Both the position numbers and the translations under genes were made by a program. Of a DNA stretch of 64,000 nucleotides, positions 34,737-42,408 are shown piece after piece. Positions within the stretch are counted from its first letter, which is position 1. Each line of letters starts with the position of its first letter. The notes under the pieces were generated by a model. The model did no database searches. It saw only the letters and a program-made list of their open reading frames with translations, and was not told where the DNA came from. Location of the stretch: the NCBI RefSeq assembly GCF_042666875.1, contig NZ_JBHTCX010000005.1:62001-126000 (forward strand), read 5' to 3'. The DNA comes from Brachybacterium sp042666875. GTDB taxonomy: Bacteria > Actinomycetota > Actinomycetes > Actinomycetales > Dermabacteraceae.

Positions 34737-34772
34737 GTCCGCGGCACCCCTTTGGTCCGCGGCACCCCTTTG
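34737..34772. repeat. 18-bp perfect tandem duplication
   Basis: The 18-mer GTCCGCGGCACCCCTTTG occurs at 34737-34754 and again at 34755-34772. It is a simple tandem copy in non-coding island DNA. Confidence 0.8.
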
Positions 34773-35201
34773 GTGCCCGGGAGTCGCTATGTCTCGATAA
34801 CAACGGATTTATCCTCTGATCCCAACCCGTTCAGGCACCGGCGCAGAGCCCAGCGCGTCGGCATTCAAACCCGTTCACCAGCGAGTAATTTGCAATCGGC
34901 CCCGGCTCGCTGAGGCAACGTCGTGTCGAGCTTGAAGTGCACCGAACGGGCATCGGGCCCTCGACCGTGAGCTGATACTGGATCACCAGCCCGTGCACGA
35001 TCCGCACGGCGGCCTGATGCGCGGAGAAGACAGCGAGGTCGCTCATGGGGGCCAGCATGCAGCGAGTGTCAGACGACCATGAGTGCCCATCGCGGTCGTA
35101 CCCCAGGGGGCGCAGTGCCCATTCCGTGCCCACCACACCTGTACAGGCCCGACTGAAGTCCGAACGTGGGAGGTCAGGGCTGAGTCAGGGCTGAAAGGAT
35201 G
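34773..35201. other. Right island margin: no convincing gene
   Basis: Only a 101-codon minus-strand frame at 34831-35136 is open. It has no SD, no domain and unusual composition, so I do not call it. At 35173-35194 the 11-mer GTCAGGGCTGA is repeated in tandem eight bases before attR; it resembles arm-type sites of integrases. An integrase gene would be expected here but none is seen. Confidence 0.5.
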
Positions 35202-35227
35202 CGTGCGCGAGAAGGGACTCGAACCCT
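35202..35227. repeat. attR: 26-bp repeat within tRNA-Leu
   Basis: Identical to 29435-29460. It lies in the 3' end of the intact tRNA-Leu gene (minus strand) plus two bases beyond it. The island extends away from the tRNA 3' end, as expected for this class of integration. Confidence 0.88.
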
Positions 35228-35285
35228 CACGCCCTCAGGCACTGGAACCTAAATCCAGCGCGTCTACCAGTTCCGCCACTCGCGC
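35204..35285 (-). tRNA. tRNA-Leu (UAG)
   Basis: 82 nt without CCA. The acceptor GCGCGAG pairs with CTCGCGC, the anticodon loop is TTTAGGT (anticodon UAG), there is a long variable arm typical of tRNA-Leu, and the T-arm is GGGTTCGAGTCCC. CCA is not encoded. The gene remains intact after island insertion at its 3' end. Confidence 0.95.
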
Positions 35286-35431
35286 GCCCGCCCAGCTTAT
35301 CGGCCACCGGGGGATGCTCCGGTAGGCTCGGGGAGCTGGTGGCGCGATGCACTCGGCCCGTCCCCGGAGGGTGCGGCCGCTCGCCCCTCGTCATCTCGAA
35401 TCCTCACCACGAATCATCACAGGAGTTGCTC

Positions 35432-36187
35432 ATGAGCGCCCTCGCAGGCAAGACCGCCGTCGTCACCGGATCCTCCCGCGGAGTCGGCGCCGCCACCGCG
35501 AAGCTGCTCGCCGAGCAGGGCGCCAACGTGGTCATCAACTACCGCCAGAAGGCACCCCGCGCCAACAAGGTCGTCGGCGAGATCGAGCAGGCCGGCGGCT
35601 CGGCAATCGCCGTCGGCGCCGACCTCACCGAGACCGAGGGCGTGCGCGCCCTCATGCAGGCCGCGGTCGACACCTACGGCAGCCTGGACCTGCTGGTCCT
35701 GAACGCCTCCGGCGGCATGGAGGCCGACCTCGGCGAGGATTACGCGATGCGCCTGAACCGCGACGCCCAGAACGACGCACTCAGCGCCGGCCTCGAGCAC
35801 CTCTCGACCGGCGGCCGGGTGGTCTTCGTGACCAGCCACCAGGCGCACTTCATCGACGACGTCGAGACCATGCCGGAGTACGAGCAGGTCGCGCGTTCCA
35901 AGCGCGCCGGCGAGACCGCGCTGACCGCACGGATCGACGAGATGTCCGCCCGGGGCGTCTCCTTCGTCGTCGTCTCCGGCGACATGATCGAGGGCACCGT
36001 CACCGCGACCCTGCTGAACCGTGCCCGCCCGGGCGCCCTGGAGCAGCGCCGCGAGGCCGCCGGCAAGCTGTACTCGGTCGAGGAGTTCGCCGCCGAGGTC
36101 GCGCGCATGGCCACGGCGGACGTTCCGACGGGGCACATCGAGCTCGTCGGTGGGGCAGAGGACTTCCTCGCCCGCACCCGCGGCTGA
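35432..36187 (+). CDS. SDR family oxidoreductase
   Basis: 251 residues from the ATG at 35432, with AGGAG at 35421-35425. The cofactor loop is VVTGSSRGVGAATAKLLAEQG (TGxxxGxG), and NASGG stands for the usual NNAG. The catalytic region is TSHQAHF then EYEQVARSKRAGE, in which Tyr and Lys are seven apart and not the usual four, so the active site is atypical. The substrate is unknown. It lies just outside the island. Confidence 0.85.
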   Translation: MSALAGKTAVVTGSSRGVGAATAKLLAEQGANVVINYRQKAPRANKVVGEIEQAGGSAIAVGADLTETEGVRALMQAAVDTYGSLDLLVLNASGGMEADLGEDYAMRLNRDAQNDALSAGLEHLSTGGRVVFVTSHQAHFIDDVETMPEYEQVARSKRAGETALTARIDEMSARGVSFVVVSGDMIEGTVTATLLNRARPGALEQRREAAGKLYSVEEFAAEVARMATADVPTGHIELVGGAEDFLARTRG

Positions 36188-36291
36188 CCCGCGCCCTCGG
36201 CTGACCAGTCACGCGGCGGAGGATTCCGAGCGGCACGCCTGCTCGCGATACGATCGGCGCAATCAAGCCCTGACGACCCCCGGAGGCAGTG

Positions 36292-36816
36292 GTGGCCAAG
36301 AAGAAGAGCCTGGACGACATGCGCGACGAGGCCTATCGCCGGCAGGACAACCTCGCGTCGGACATCGATGAGCTGGTCGACCGTGTGAACCCCAAGAACG
36401 CGGTCACCCGCTGGAAGAACGAACTCGTCGGTTCGATGAAGGGTTTTTCCGCCGCCGGTGACGAGAAGACCCCCGTGACGCTCCCGGTAGCGATCGCGGG
36501 CGGCGTCATCGGCGTGGTCCTCATCGGTGCAGGCGTCACGGCGGCGATCGTCCTGTCCGGCGGCGACGGGAAGGCGCCCGAGGCGGCGCAGAAGAAGGCC
36601 GGCACAGCGGCCACGAAGAAGACAGCGGCGGCCAGGCGTGACGTCGCCGGTGCCAAGAAGGCCGTGACGAAGAAGGCTGCTCGCACCACGGGGAAGGCCA
36701 AGGCGACGACGGCCGCCACGGTCGCACCCGTCAGGACGAAGGCAGACCGCGCTGCGCGGAAGACGCGTGCCGCCGCGAAGCACGGCGCGAAGCAGGCCCG
36801 CAGAGCGCGTCGCTGA
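36292..36816 (+). CDS. DUF3618-type membrane protein with histone H1-like tail
   Basis: 174 residues from the GTG at 36292 (GGAGG five bases upstream; GTG at 36289 alternative). N-terminal charged helix (DDMRDEAYRRQDNLASDIDELVDRV), a single TM (about 70-92, VAIAGGVIGVVLIGAGVTAAI), then an 80-residue Lys/Ala/Thr/Arg-rich tail (AAQKKAGTAATKKTAAARRD). The tail resembles histone H1 and could bind DNA or RNA, if cytoplasmic, or anionic wall polymers if outside. The topology is not known. Confidence 0.7.
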   Translation: MAKKKSLDDMRDEAYRRQDNLASDIDELVDRVNPKNAVTRWKNELVGSMKGFSAAGDEKTPVTLPVAIAGGVIGVVLIGAGVTAAIVLSGGDGKAPEAAQKKAGTAATKKTAAARRDVAGAKKAVTKKAARTTGKAKATTAATVAPVRTKADRAARKTRAAAKHGAKQARRARR

Positions 36817-36857
36817 ACCGGCCCGACCACCGGGCCCGACCCGCTGATATCCGGCAC

Positions 36858-36890
36858 TCGGCGCCGGCCGCCCCGCGCGGCCGGCGCCGA
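36858..36890. terminator. Bidirectional terminator hairpin
   Basis: A 13-bp perfect stem (TCGGCGCCGGCCG at 36858-36870, complement at 36878-36890) with a 7-base loop lies between the convergent DUF3618 and YchJ-like genes. Confidence 0.85.
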
Positions 36891-36918
36891 TGAGTCTCTG
36901 CAGCCTCGACGGCTGCCT

Positions 36919-37335
36919 CTACAGCGCACCGTCGACGTACAGCCAGCTGCCGTCCTCCCGGACGAAACGGGAGACCTCGTGCTGCTCCTGGCGGCCCTGT
37001 GGCGTGCGCGCGATGGCGGTGAACTCCACGGTCCCCTCGCGGTCGAACGGGCCGCCCCCGGTCGTCTCACCGAGCTCCAGCCGCAGCCATCGCACGTCGG
37101 CCGCGACGGACTCCGCGAGGTCGCCGCGGTCGGGGCGCCGGGTGGGATGCCAGGTACGCAGCAGATGGTCCACGTGCCGTATCGCGAAGGCCGTGTACCG
37201 CGAGCGCATCAGCGCCACCGCCGTGGCTGCTCGCCGCCGCTCGCTTAGCACGGGCCCGCAGCACGCACCGAAGGTGTCACCGGTGCCGCACGGGCAGCGC
37301 GAATCGTCGGCCGGGGGAGTGGACGGAGCGCTCAT
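36919..37335 (-). CDS. UPF0225/YchJ family protein
   Basis: 138 residues from the ATG at 37335. An N-terminal zinc-binding CPCGTGDTFGACCGP (SEC-C type) is followed by the conserved RSRYTAFAIRHVDHLLRTWHPTRR and FTAIARTPQGRQEQHEVSRFVREDG. The cysteine arrangement is like YchJ, whose role is unknown. It is divergent from the acetyltransferase at 37472. Confidence 0.9.
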   Translation of the reverse strand: MSAPSTPPADDSRCPCGTGDTFGACCGPVLSERRRAATAVALMRSRYTAFAIRHVDHLLRTWHPTRRPDRGDLAESVAADVRWLRLELGETTGGGPFDREGTVEFTAIARTPQGRQEQHEVSRFVREDGSWLYVDGAL

Positions 37336-37471
37336 CCCACGAGTATCGCCGAGACCGCCATGCGCCGATCCCAGCGAGTGCCGGTGGCAGTGCGTGCCTG
37401 TGTCCGGTGTGACCCGGCCGAGCTGCACCGGTGCCCGCAGATCGCGGGATCGCGGATGGCAGGATCGGAGC

Positions 37472-37927
37472 ATGCCCGAACGTCACTCCGCACCAGGCGA
37501 GCACCACCACGTCGACCTCCCCTCCGGGTACCGCCTCCTGAACGAGCCGCCCACGAGCGATGAGTACGTGCGCCTGCGGCAGATCGTCGGGCTGAGCCCA
37601 CGCACCCATGCACAGGCCGCCGGTGCGCTGAGGGCCAGCTGGGCCTGGACCACCGTGCGCACCGACGACGACGCCCTCGCCGCGATGGGCAGGGTGCTGA
37701 GCGATGGCACCTGGTACTTCCACCTCGCCGACATCGCCACGGACCCCGACCATCAGCGTCAGGGCCTCGGCCGCGCCGTGATGGAGGAGCTCATCGCCCG
37801 GATCGATGCCGCCGCGCCGCCGAATCCGTACATCACCCTGCTCGCCGATCCGCCCGGGCAGAAGCTCTACCGCTCCCTGGGCTTCGTGGACTCCGCGCCG
37901 AGCCTGGGGATGCGCCTGCCGCGCTGA
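37472..37927 (+). CDS. GNAT family N-acetyltransferase
   Basis: 151 residues from the ATG at 37472. The acetyl-CoA loop is DPDHQRQGLGRAVMEELIARI (QxxGxG/A), after HLADIATD, and the C-terminal β-strand region is LYRSLGFVDSAPSLGM. The substrate is unknown. A weak GGAG site lies just before the start. Confidence 0.9.
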   Translation: MPERHSAPGEHHHVDLPSGYRLLNEPPTSDEYVRLRQIVGLSPRTHAQAAGALRASWAWTTVRTDDDALAAMGRVLSDGTWYFHLADIATDPDHQRQGLGRAVMEELIARIDAAAPPNPYITLLADPPGQKLYRSLGFVDSAPSLGMRLPR

Positions 37928-37989
37928 TCCCGGTGCCGTGCCGGCCGCGCGGAGCATCCCGACCGGTACGACCGCTCGCTGCTTCCGCC

Positions 37990-37995
37990 TAGGCT
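37990..37995 (+). promoter_or_regulatory. -10 box of a leaderless transcript (acetyltransferase)
   Basis: TAGGCT, six bases, then the ATG at 38002, with no SD. Same layout as the malic enzyme start. Confidence 0.55.
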
Positions 37996-38001
37996 CGGAT
38001 C

Positions 38002-38586
38002 ATGCAGAGCTTCCATGTCGACGAGGACGACCAGCGCTCGCCGCTGGAGAAAATGAGGGCCGGGGACTGGTACCTCGCCGATGATCCTGCGATCCAGACG
38101 GCCTACCGCCGGGCACTGGCCCTCTCGGCGCGCTTCAACCGCGACTACGCCGAGGACCCCGACACAGCCCAGGAGATCCTCGGTGATCTACTCGGCACGT
38201 TCGGCAGGGGCGCGCATGTGCGAGCCCCGCTGTACCTCGACTACGGGAGCAACCTGCATATCGGTGCGGGCACCTTCGTCAACTACCACCTGACGGCACT
38301 GGACGTGGTCGAGATACGCATCGGTGACAACTGTCAGCTCGGGCCCAACATCCAACTGCTCACTCCCGTCCACCCGCTCGAACCCGAGCCGCGTCGCCAG
38401 GGATGGGAGGCGGCCGAGCCGATCACCGTCGGCGACAACGTCTGGATCGGCGGAGGCGCGACCATCCTGCCGGGAGTCAGCATCGGCGCGGACTCCGTGA
38501 TCGGGGCGGGAGCGGTCGTCACCAGGGACGTCCCTGCCCGCAGCGTCGCCGTCGGCAGCCCGGCGCGGGTCGTGCGGACGCTCTGA
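38002..38586 (+). CDS. Maltose/galactoside O-acetyltransferase-like (hexapeptide repeat)
   Basis: 194 residues. The N-terminal Mac domain is visible (LEKMRAGDWYLADDPAIQ...RALALSARFNRDY), followed by left-handed β-helix repeats (NLHIGAGTFVNYHLTALDVVEIRIGDNCQLG, IGGGATILPGVSIGADSVIGAGAVV). The catalytic His and Asn are in NYHLT and LTPVHPL. It moves acetyl groups from acetyl-CoA onto sugar hydroxyls; the acceptor is unknown. Confidence 0.92.
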   Translation: MQSFHVDEDDQRSPLEKMRAGDWYLADDPAIQTAYRRALALSARFNRDYAEDPDTAQEILGDLLGTFGRGAHVRAPLYLDYGSNLHIGAGTFVNYHLTALDVVEIRIGDNCQLGPNIQLLTPVHPLEPEPRRQGWEAAEPITVGDNVWIGGGATILPGVSIGADSVIGAGAVVTRDVPARSVAVGSPARVVRTL

Positions 38587-38643
38587 CCGGCTCCGGCGCA
38601 CGACGGCGGAGGCGTTCGATACCGAGGCTCCGATCGGGCCGCG

Positions 38644-39540
38644 TCAGCGGCGGGACCAGCCCGGGGTCGAGGGGCCGATCGTCGGCCACCATCCGGTCTC
38701 CGACATGAAGCGCACCGAGGAGACGCGCAGCGAACGCCGCTGCGTGTCCAGCCGGGTGCCGACGATGGCCTGGGTGATCTCCGGGTAGAACTTCGCGGGC
38801 TGATCGACACCGGCCTCCATGGCCAGGTCCTTCGCCCAGCGCCGACGGGGGATCGGCTCCCCGCCGACGTTGTAGAAGCCGCTGTCCGCGCGCAGGGCCG
38901 CCACGAAGGCGCGGCCGGCGTCGGTGTGGTGCAGCAGCGTCACGTATCCATCGGGCCGGCCCAGCAGGATCGGGTCCCCCGAGCGGGTGGCCTTCAGCGC
39001 GTAGGTGGTGTGCGGGTCACGGCCGAACAGCTGGCCCAGGCGCAGCACCACGCTGCTGCGACCGGAGGTCGCGAAGTCCACCGCGGCCCGCATCTCCTTC
39101 ACCCGCGGGCGGAACGCCTGGTTGTGGACGCTGAGCGGCTGATCCTCGGTGATCCAGTCCGACCCGTTGTCCGGGTACAGGAAGATCGTGGACTCCTGGA
39201 TCAGCTTGCGCACGCCGGCCTCGGCGGCCGCCTTGGCGATCGCGACGGACGCCTCGAGGTGGAGCTTGTCGTCTTCCCGCCAGGCCAGGGGGCGCAGCCC
39301 GGCCATGCCGACGGGCACGTGGGCGAGGGTGTTGATGACGACATCGTGACCGCGGAAGGCACGGGCGAGGTCGGAGGCGTCGAACACGTCGGCGACGACG
39401 GCCGCGCCGCCTCGTCCCTCGACGATCGGTACGCCGGAATCGCGGCGGGTGATCCCGGTGACCTCGTGTCCGGCGGCGACCAGAGCCTCCACCGCCTCCT
39501 GCCCGAGCACACCCGTGGCACCGGTGACCGCGATCCTCAC
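38644..39540 (-). CDS. NAD(P)-dependent epimerase/dehydratase-like protein
   Basis: 298 residues. Rossmann motif MRIAVTGATGVLGQEAVEAL (GxxGxxG), then ADVFDASDLARAFRGHDVVI and the STIFLYPDNGS segment. The usual YxxxK of extended SDRs is not obvious (AFRPRVKEMRA), so it may be an atypical binder or reductase. It is upstream of tRNA-Lys on the other strand. Confidence 0.8.
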   Translation of the reverse strand: MRIAVTGATGVLGQEAVEALVAAGHEVTGITRRDSGVPIVEGRGGAAVVADVFDASDLARAFRGHDVVINTLAHVPVGMAGLRPLAWREDDKLHLEASVAIAKAAAEAGVRKLIQESTIFLYPDNGSDWITEDQPLSVHNQAFRPRVKEMRAAVDFATSGRSSVVLRLGQLFGRDPHTTYALKATRSGDPILLGRPDGYVTLLHHTDAGRAFVAALRADSGFYNVGGEPIPRRRWAKDLAMEAGVDQPAKFYPEITQAIVGTRLDTQRRSLRVSSVRFMSETGWWPTIGPSTPGWSRR

Positions 39541-39736
39541 TCCGACCTCCTCCGCCGAGCGTCCACCGGACCCTCGCGCGCCGACATTCCTGGGATGGTC
39601 GAGTCTAGGCGATTCCTGGATGCCCGGCCGCTCCGTCTGGCCGAGGCGGAACCAGCCGGTGACCTGTTCGCTCGCTCACAGAGCGCCCGCCCACCTTGGA
39701 CGTGAGGGGATGAGCGGGTAAAGTCTCCATCTGTTC

Positions 39737-39810
39737 GCGCCATTAGCTCAGTTGGTTAGAGCAGCTGACTCTTAATCAGCGGGTCCGGGGTTCGAGTCCC
39801 TGATGGCGCA
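39737..39810 (+). tRNA. tRNA-Lys (CUU)
   Basis: 74 nt without CCA. The acceptor GCGCCAT pairs with ATGGCGC, the anticodon loop is ACTCTTAAT (CUU), and the T-arm is GGGGTTCGAGTCCC. The 3' end is followed by CCC, so CCA is not encoded. Confidence 0.96.
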
Positions 39811-39818
39811 CCCGCGAG

Positions 39819-39847
39819 AGAGGCCCCACCGGATCGGTGGGGCCTCT
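39819..39847 (+). terminator. Terminator after tRNA-Lys
   Basis: A 12-bp perfect stem (AGAGGCCCCACC at 39819-39830, complement at 39836-39847) with a 5-base loop, nine bases after the tRNA. Confidence 0.9.
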
Positions 39848-40049
39848 TCGCGTCTCTACCGGTCGACCTGGCCCGAGGGCGGCGCCGATCGATCCGCGCC
39901 CCGTGCGTCCGATGATGGGCCTGCGCCCGAACGACCGCCGGGTCGGGAAGGTGTTCTTCACGCCACACGGGCGTTAACGTCGGCCACGAGAGTCCGGCCC
40001 CGTCAGCGGGGCCCGGTCGTGCCCGCACACCACCCGACGGAGGGACACC

Positions 40050-40619
40050 GTGACCGAGACGCAGAGTTCGCAGCAGGACGTCGTCGACGTTCTCACCGCC
40101 GACCATCACGCCATGCTGGACCTGCTGCGGCAGATCCAGGGAAACCCCGACCCGCAGGAGCGCCGGGACACCGCCGACACCGTGATCGCCGAGGTCATGC
40201 GTCACTCGGTGGCGGAGGAGATGATCGTCTACCCCGCGGTGCAGAAGCACGTCCCCGGCGGCGACGAAGAGGTCGAGCACGACAAGCAGGAGCACGACGA
40301 GCTCGTCGACGTGATGAAGCAGCTCGAGGACGTCGACGCCTCCGGCGCCGAGTTCCTCGACCTCATCAAGACCTTCGAGGACAAGCTCGACCACCACGTC
40401 CACGACGAGGAGGACGAGCAGTTCCCCAAGCTGCGGGAGAACATCCCCCAGGGCGAGCTCGTGGAGATGGCGGAGAAGGTCGAGAAGGCGAAGCAGGCCG
40501 CTCCGACCCGGCCGCACCCGAACGCACCGCACTCGGAGCTGTTCCACAAGTCCGTCGGCCCGGGTGTCGGCATGGTCGATCGCCTGCGCGACAAGCTCAC
40601 CGGCCGCAACACCGACTGA
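40050..40619 (+). CDS. Hemerythrin HHE-domain protein
   Basis: 189 residues from the GTG at 40050, with ACGGAGGG upstream. Iron-ligand motifs are seen: DVLTADHHAMLDLLRQIQ, HSVAEEMIVYPAV, EVEHDKQEHDELVDVM and DKLDHHVHDEEDEQFP. Such proteins bind a diiron centre and sense or store O2 or NO, or repair iron centres. The stress role is inferred. The gene lies after a 200-base stretch with nothing else recognised. Confidence 0.93.
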   Translation: MTETQSSQQDVVDVLTADHHAMLDLLRQIQGNPDPQERRDTADTVIAEVMRHSVAEEMIVYPAVQKHVPGGDEEVEHDKQEHDELVDVMKQLEDVDASGAEFLDLIKTFEDKLDHHVHDEEDEQFPKLRENIPQGELVEMAEKVEKAKQAAPTRPHPNAPHSELFHKSVGPGVGMVDRLRDKLTGRNTD

Positions 40620-40630
40620 CGACCCCACGG

Positions 40631-40675
40631 CGCCCGCCTCCGACGCGGCCTGACCGGGCGCGTCGGAGGCGGGCG
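40631..40675 (+). terminator. Terminator after the hemerythrin gene
   Basis: A 17-bp perfect stem (40631-40647 with 40659-40675), the longest in the window, with an 11-base loop. It begins 12 bases after the stop. Confidence 0.9.
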
Positions 40676-40848
40676 TGCGTCCGGCGAGCCTTCGCTCCGG
40701 TGCGGGCCTCGCGATGCGTGGACCCGGCTCGTGGATCTACCTCCCGGTCCGTCCCGCCGCTGAGGGGCGCAGCAGCGACCGTGGTGTGCCTACAGTGTCC
40801 CGGTGCAGGGCCGGTCGGGGCATGACCGGCCGCATCGGAGGAGATTTC

Positions 40849-41337
40849 ATGCTGAGCACACGGATCACACGATTCCTGGTCCTCATCGGGATGCTGGTCA
40901 TCGCCGCGACCGGATGCCAGGGCCACTTCCCCGCAGACGCGCAGGGAACGCTCGACCGCGCCACCGGCGGTGAGCTGCGCGTCGGTATCAGCGAGAACCC
41001 GCCGTTCACCGAGGTCGGTCCCGAGGGGGAGGTCAGCGGCTCCGAGGTGGAGCTGGTGAGCGAGTACGCCGAGTCCATCGACGCCGAGATCACCTGGGTG
41101 CCGGCGGGGGAGAACACCCTTGCCGAGAAGATGAAGGCCGGCCAGCTCGACCTCGTCGTCGGCGGCCTGTCCTCGAAGGCACCCTGGTCCTCGAAGATCG
41201 CCCTGACCCGGCCCTATACGACCACCGAGGGTCCCGAGGGCAAGACGGTGAAGATCGTGATGGGTGTACAGCCCGGTGAGAATGCCCTGATGGTCGATCT
41301 CGAGCGGTTCCTCGCGAAGGAGGCTGGTGAGCTGTGA
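40849..41337 (+). CDS. Minimal solute-binding lipoprotein (SBP_bac_3-like)
   Basis: 162 residues from the ATG at 40849, with GGAGGA upstream. The lipobox is VIAATGC (Cys about residue 20). The first lobe is typical (ELRVGISENPPFTEVGPEGEVSGSEVEL, LAEKMKAGQLDLVVGGLS), but the second lobe is nearly absent. Only the usual C-terminal helix region remains (VQPGENALMVDLERFL). Usual length is about 250 residues. It overlaps the CDF gene (GTGA), so it may feed or sense ions or small molecules for that transporter rather than act with an ABC permease. No ABC genes are near. Confidence 0.8.
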   Translation: MLSTRITRFLVLIGMLVIAATGCQGHFPADAQGTLDRATGGELRVGISENPPFTEVGPEGEVSGSEVELVSEYAESIDAEITWVPAGENTLAEKMKAGQLDLVVGGLSSKAPWSSKIALTRPYTTTEGPEGKTVKIVMGVQPGENALMVDLERFLAKEAGEL

Positions 41338-42347
41338 GCGAGCATGATGGTGAAGGCGGCGAGGAGGACACCGGTTCGGGCCGCGATGCGATGGGCCAGG
41401 AGCAGCGCAAGGTGCTGCAGCGCGCCATCCGCCTGGAATGGATCACGCTGGCGTGGATGTCGGCCACCGTCGCCCTGGTGGCCCTCGTGGCAGGCCAGTC
41501 CCAGGCGATGCGGGCGGCCTGGGCCGAGGACATGCTCTCTCTGCTGCCCCCGATCGCCTTCCTGATCGCCACCCGCCGTATCCGCAAGCAACCCGATCGC
41601 CTGCACCCCTACGGATTCCACCGCTCCATCGGGGTCGCCCATCTGGTTGCCGCGCTCGCACTGCTGGTGATGGGCGCGTACCTGTCCATCGACTCGGTCA
41701 AGACGCTGGTCACGGTCGAGCGACCCCCGATGGGGCTGACCGTGATCGCCGGTCACGGCATCTGGTCGGGCTGGCTGATGGTGGCCGTCATGGCCGTCAC
41801 CAGCATCGGACCGGTGGTGCTGGGCCGGATGAAGCTGAAGCTGTCCGAGCCGCTGCACGACAAGGTGCTGTTCGCCGACGCCGACATGAACAAGGCGGAC
41901 TGGACCACCGCTGTCGCGACCATCGGCGGTGTGCTGGGCGTGGGCCTGGGCCTGTGGTGGGCGGACTCGGTGGGCGCACTGATCGTCTCCGTCTCGATCC
42001 TCCGCGACGGCCTGAAGAACCTCCGCTCCTCGATCGGCGGTCTCACCGACACCGAGGCTCGCACCTATGACGACTCCGAGCCGCACCCGCTGACCCTGGA
42101 GATCGAGCAGCATGCCGACGCGGCGCCGTGGGTGCGCGAGGCGCGCGCTCGGGTGCGCGACGAGGGACACGTCTTCCACGCCGAGGTGTTCGTCGTCCCC
42201 CATGAGCAGCATGGGGGAGGGGCCGGGAACTGCGCGGAGCTTCGCGATCGGATCCGTGACCTGGACTGGAAGGTCCACGACGTGGTGGTCGCGCCGGTGC
42301 CGGAGCTGCCGCCGACCCAGACCTTTCGGTCGACCCTGCGGACGTGA
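41334..42347 (+). CDS. Cation diffusion facilitator family transporter
   Basis: 337 residues from a GTG overlapping the lipoprotein gene. About five or six membrane segments are visible between residues 30 and 220 (MSATVALVALVAGQSQAM, MLSLLPPIAFLIAT, GVAHLVAALALLVMGAYL). The C-terminal cytoplasmic domain (225-337) has the CDF ferredoxin-like pattern ending DLDWKVHDVVVAPVPELPPTQ. It exports divalent metals (Zn, Fe, Co or Mn) by proton exchange; the metal is unknown. A hairpin in the C-terminal domain (next entry) may be an insertion. Confidence 0.88.
   Translation: MSEHDGEGGEEDTGSGRDAMGQEQRKVLQRAIRLEWITLAWMSATVALVALVAGQSQAMRAAWAEDMLSLLPPIAFLIATRRIRKQPDRLHPYGFHRSIGVAHLVAALALLVMGAYLSIDSVKTLVTVERPPMGLTVIAGHGIWSGWLMVAVMAVTSIGPVVLGRMKLKLSEPLHDKVLFADADMNKADWTTAVATIGGVLGVGLGLWWADSVGALIVSVSILRDGLKNLRSSIGGLTDTEARTYDDSEPHPLTLEIEQHADAAPWVREARARVRDEGHVFHAEVFVVPHEQHGGGAGNCAELRDRIRDLDWKVHDVVVAPVPELPPTQTFRSTLRT
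42196..42218. repeat. 9-bp-arm palindrome inside the CDF coding sequence
   Basis: TCCCCCATG, AGCAG, CATGGGGGA forms a perfect 9-bp stem within the C-terminal domain codons (reads VPHEQHGGG). Homologues usually have a short loop here. The element looks like a mini palindromic insertion. It keeps the frame. Confidence 0.55.
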
Positions 42348-42408
42348 ACGCCCCAGGCCTCTACCGTGGAGACCTCCGCACGGATGACATCGAGGCGAGG
42401 ACACGATC

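Larger units (their letters stand above)
29435..35227. mobile_element. 5.8-kb genomic island inserted at the tRNA-Leu(UAG) 3' end
   Basis: A 26-bp perfect direct repeat (29435-29460 and 35202-35227) bounds this segment, and the right copy is the 3' end of an intact tRNA-Leu gene. That is the classic footprint of tyrosine-recombinase integration into a tRNA gene. Contents: an IS3 remnant, an IS110-like remnant, a four-gene accessory operon, a decayed IS3 copy, DUF4383 and small membrane proteins. GC is visibly lower and less regular than in the flanks. No integrase was recognised, so it is either degenerate or was moved in trans. Confidence 0.85.

Noticed and set aside
34831..35136. 101-codon minus-strand frame at the right island margin
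   Set aside because: No SD, no domain and odd composition; I could not support it as a gene or as an integrase remnant.
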